This document shows positions 62,182 to 64,000 of a stretch of DNA of 64,000 nt, one piece after another; within the stretch, counting starts at the first letter, position 1, and every line of letters begins with the position of its first letter. The DNA comes from Bacteroidota bacterium. GTDB lineage: Bacteria; Bacteroidota; Bacteroidia; Chitinophagales; Chitinophagaceae. The stretch is from contig JAFAFR010000084.1 in NCBI GenBank assembly GCA_023423405.1, positions 62,001 to 126,000 of the forward strand. Reading direction: 5' to 3'. Below the pieces are notes generated by a model. The model did not search any database. It was not told where the DNA came from and saw only the letters and a program-made list of their open reading frames with translations. Position numbers and translations under genes: made by a program.

Positions 62182-64000
62182 CTAATTTGTGTCGATTTTG
62201 ACATCCAGTTCCGGCTGCTGCGCGAGCCAGGCGGTCAATTCGTCATTCATTTCGATGCCCGTTTCAATGCTGTACAGGCTGGTTTTTCCCAGGTGGATCC
62301 TTATGCCCGTTTTACCGGGGAACTTTTTGAAATTACCGGCCAGGAACTCCACCATACCCGCTGAAATGTGGCGCGGCTCCACGGAAAGCGTCAATTGCCG
62401 GGTCTGGTGCTGCTTGATGGTTTCCAGCAGGGTGATGCGCTCTATTTTGAATTCGTACTGCTCTGAATTGAAGCGGCTTTTGAAAGTGCCTGTCACAAAA
62501 AGATTTTTGCCTTTATCGAGATAATCCTTGAACCGCATGTAATCGTCGCCCCACAACATGAGCTCGGTTTTGCCGCTGTAATCCTCCAGGGACAGCGCGC
62601 CGAAATTGCGGCCGGTGCGGGTAATACGATGCTGCGCATCGATCACCAGTCCGGCGAGGCGATAGCTCCTGCCCGCAGCCTGGGGCGTGGGACTGTCCTT
62701 GATCTCGTTGAAATCCTGCAGCGTCATGATGTTGTAATGCCGCATTTCGAATTTGAAATGGTCCAGCGGGTGGCCGCTCATGAAGATGCCGGTCACTTCT
62801 TTTTCCTTATCAAGCCGGTCAGTGAGGGTCCAGGGCTCGCAGACGGGAATCTTCGGCGCGGGCAGGTCGAGCACCGCCGGCAGGTCGCCGAAAAGCGTAT
62901 TGCTGTTTCCCTGGCTCTGTGCCTGGAACTGGTTTCCGAAGCGGATGATCTTTTCCAGCCCCGTACTGTTATCGCCCGGCGGCATAAAAAAATACTGGGC
63001 CCGGTGCAGTTCGGGGAAGCAGTCGAAGGCCCCGGCGTAGGCAAGGCTTTCCAGGGTTTTCTTATTGACCGTGCGCTGGTTGATGCGCTTGATCATATCG
63101 AAGACGCTGCCGAAGGCGCCGTCTTTTTTTCTTTCCAAAATGATGCTGTCCACCGCCGCTTCGCCCACGCCTTTCAGTCCGCCGAGTCCAAAACGGATGG
63201 CGCCTTCCTTATTCACGGCAAAACCTTTGTGCGATTCGTTGATATCGGGTCCCAGCACCTGCAATCCCATGCGTTTACATTCTTCCATGAAGAAGGTGAT
63301 CTTTTCGATACTGCCCGCGTTGTTCAGCACCGCCGCCATGTATTCGGAAGGATAGTGCGCTTTGAGGTAAGCCGTTTGATAGGCCACAAAAGCGTAACAG
63401 GTGGAATGCGATTTGTTGAACGCATATTGTGCGAAAGCTTCCCAGTCGGTCCAGATTTTTTCCAGCTTGTCTTTGGGATGGTTTTTCTTCACGGCGCCTT
63501 CCACGAACTGCGCCTTCATTTTATCCAGCACCGATTTCTGTTTCTTACCCATGGCCTTGCGCAGCACATCGGCATCGCCCTTGCTGAAACCGGCCAGCTT
63601 CTGCGCCAGCAGCATCACCTGTTCCTGGTACACCGTGATGCCGTAAGATTCTTCGAGGTATTCGACCATCTCGGGCAGGTCGTAGCTGATCTCTTCACGC
63701 CCGTGCTTGCGGTCGATGAAGTTGGGGATATAAGCGATGGGACCGGGCCGGTACAGCGCGTTCATGGCAATGAGGTCGGCAAACTGGTCGGGTTTGAGGT
63801 CGCGCAGGTATTTCTGCATACCGGGACTTTCAAACTGGAACGTCCCGATGGTATCGCCGCGCTGGTAGAGAGCAAAGGTTTCGGCGTCGTCGAGCGGTAT
63901 ATCGTCGATCACGATCTGCAGGCCGTGGTTCTGTTCGATCAGTTGCAGCGCATTTCGTATGATGGTGAGGGTTTTGAGCCCCAGGAAATCCATTTTGATA
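62182..64000 (-). CDS. dnaE: DNA polymerase III subunit alpha, C-terminal part (cut by window edge)
   Basis: About 606 C-terminal residues of the replicative polymerase; the 5' end lies beyond position 64000. Visible parts: the end of the palm/finger region (MDFLGLKTLTIIRNAL, IGTFQFESPGMQKYL, LIAMNALYRPGPIAYIP), YGITVYQEQVMLLAQ, FNKSHSTCYAFVAYQTAYLKAHYP, helix-hairpin-helix (GLGGLKGVGEAAVDSI), and the OB-fold tRNA-anti domain (YRLAGLVIDAQHRITRTG, GKTELMLWGDDYMRF). Intact reading frame throughout. Confidence 0.96.
   Translation of the reverse strand, partial: IKMDFLGLKTLTIIRNALQLIEQNHGLQIVIDDIPLDDAETFALYQRGDTIGTFQFESPGMQKYLRDLKPDQFADLIAMNALYRPGPIAYIPNFIDRKHGREEISYDLPEMVEYLEESYGITVYQEQVMLLAQKLAGFSKGDADVLRKAMGKKQKSVLDKMKAQFVEGAVKKNHPKDKLEKIWTDWEAFAQYAFNKSHSTCYAFVAYQTAYLKAHYPSEYMAAVLNNAGSIEKITFFMEECKRMGLQVLGPDINESHKGFAVNKEGAIRFGLGGLKGVGEAAVDSIILERKKDGAFGSVFDMIKRINQRTVNKKTLESLAYAGAFDCFPELHRAQYFFMPPGDNSTGLEKIIRFGNQFQAQSQGNSNTLFGDLPAVLDLPAPKIPVCEPWTLTDRLDKEKEVTGIFMSGHPLDHFKFEMRHYNIMTLQDFNEIKDSPTPQAAGRSYRLAGLVIDAQHRITRTGRNFGALSLEDYSGKTELMLWGDDYMRFKDYLDKGKNLFVTGTFKSRFNSEQYEFKIERITLLETIKQHQTRQLTLSVEPRHISAGMVEFLAGNFKKFPGKTGIRIHLGKTSLYSIETGIEMNDELTAWLAQQPELDVKIDTN

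Noticed and set aside
1..64000. tRNA, rRNA, IS elements, prophage or integrative element boundaries
   Set aside because: No cloverleaf-like sequence, transposase, integrase or flanking direct repeats were recognised in either strand by eye; a covariance-model and IS search would be needed to be certain.

Overview
The window is a contiguous piece of a Bacteroidota chromosome, most likely family Chitinophagaceae (Chitinophaga/Niastella-like; family-level placement is inference). The evidence is a SusC/SusD pair, a fused SecDF, type IX secretion C-terminal sorting domains, an HU-CCDC81/SPOR protein, an UpxY-type NusG paralogue, the futalosine menaquinone enzyme MqnE, and at least nine exact TAnnTTTG boxes (the Bacteroidota -7 promoter element) upstream of genes. 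I see no rRNA, tRNA, CRISPR array, transposase or integrase.

Layout. 1-2587: fasciclin lipoprotein, then the catalytic subunit of methylmalonyl-CoA mutase with a small membrane protein (minus strand). 2763-8810: DeoR-type regulator plus SusC and SusD, ending in a terminator. 8811-9225: non-coding stretch with unusual short repeats. 9226-17391: housekeeping genes (A-type Fe-S carrier, SecDF, DUF4397 lipoprotein, aminotransferase, and the nusB-DUF1573-yajC-coaE operon). 17715-19673: groES-groEL. 19992-25108: two convergent genes for T9SS-exported carbohydrate-active proteins, a sialate O-acetylesterase-like esterase and a polysaccharide-lyase-like protein with six PKD repeats.

25601-48146 is the centrepiece: a 22.5 kb, 20-gene, single-strand exopolysaccharide locus of the Wzx/Wzy type. 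It runs Wza, Wzc-like co-polymerase, UpxY-like antiterminator, Wzy, Wzx, three GT4 glycosyltransferases, two deacetylase-like proteins, a GNAT and a FemAB-like acyltransferase, an MBOAT/SGNH O-acylation pair, a tightly coupled five-gene module (six-hairpin protein, DUF354, Gfo/Idh/MocA, aldo-keto-reductase-like barrel, WecB) and the initiating WcaJ-type phosphotransferase. Many junctions overlap. Before it lies a promoter and a leader of about 200 nt containing a perfect 11-bp inverted repeat.

48150-64000 is mixed: SPOR/HU-CCDC81 protein, FKBP and L-serine dehydratase, a glycoside-hydrolase-like lipoprotein, MqnE, a concentrative nucleoside transporter, a split LytS/LytTR two-component system interleaved with three exported or membrane proteins, thioredoxin, and the C-terminal part of DNA polymerase III alpha running off the right edge.

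Most notable observations: (1) the same 11-mer, paired at exactly 21-bp period, occurs in the intergenic regions of both the histidine kinase and the response regulator; (2) the EPS leader inverted repeat together with an in-locus UpxY; (3) a Wzc-like protein that has lost the Walker B aspartate; (4) four AATRGGCTCA repeats spaced 19-22 bp upstream of the Fe-S carrier gene; (5) the conserved-looking but functionally unexplained five-gene sugar module.
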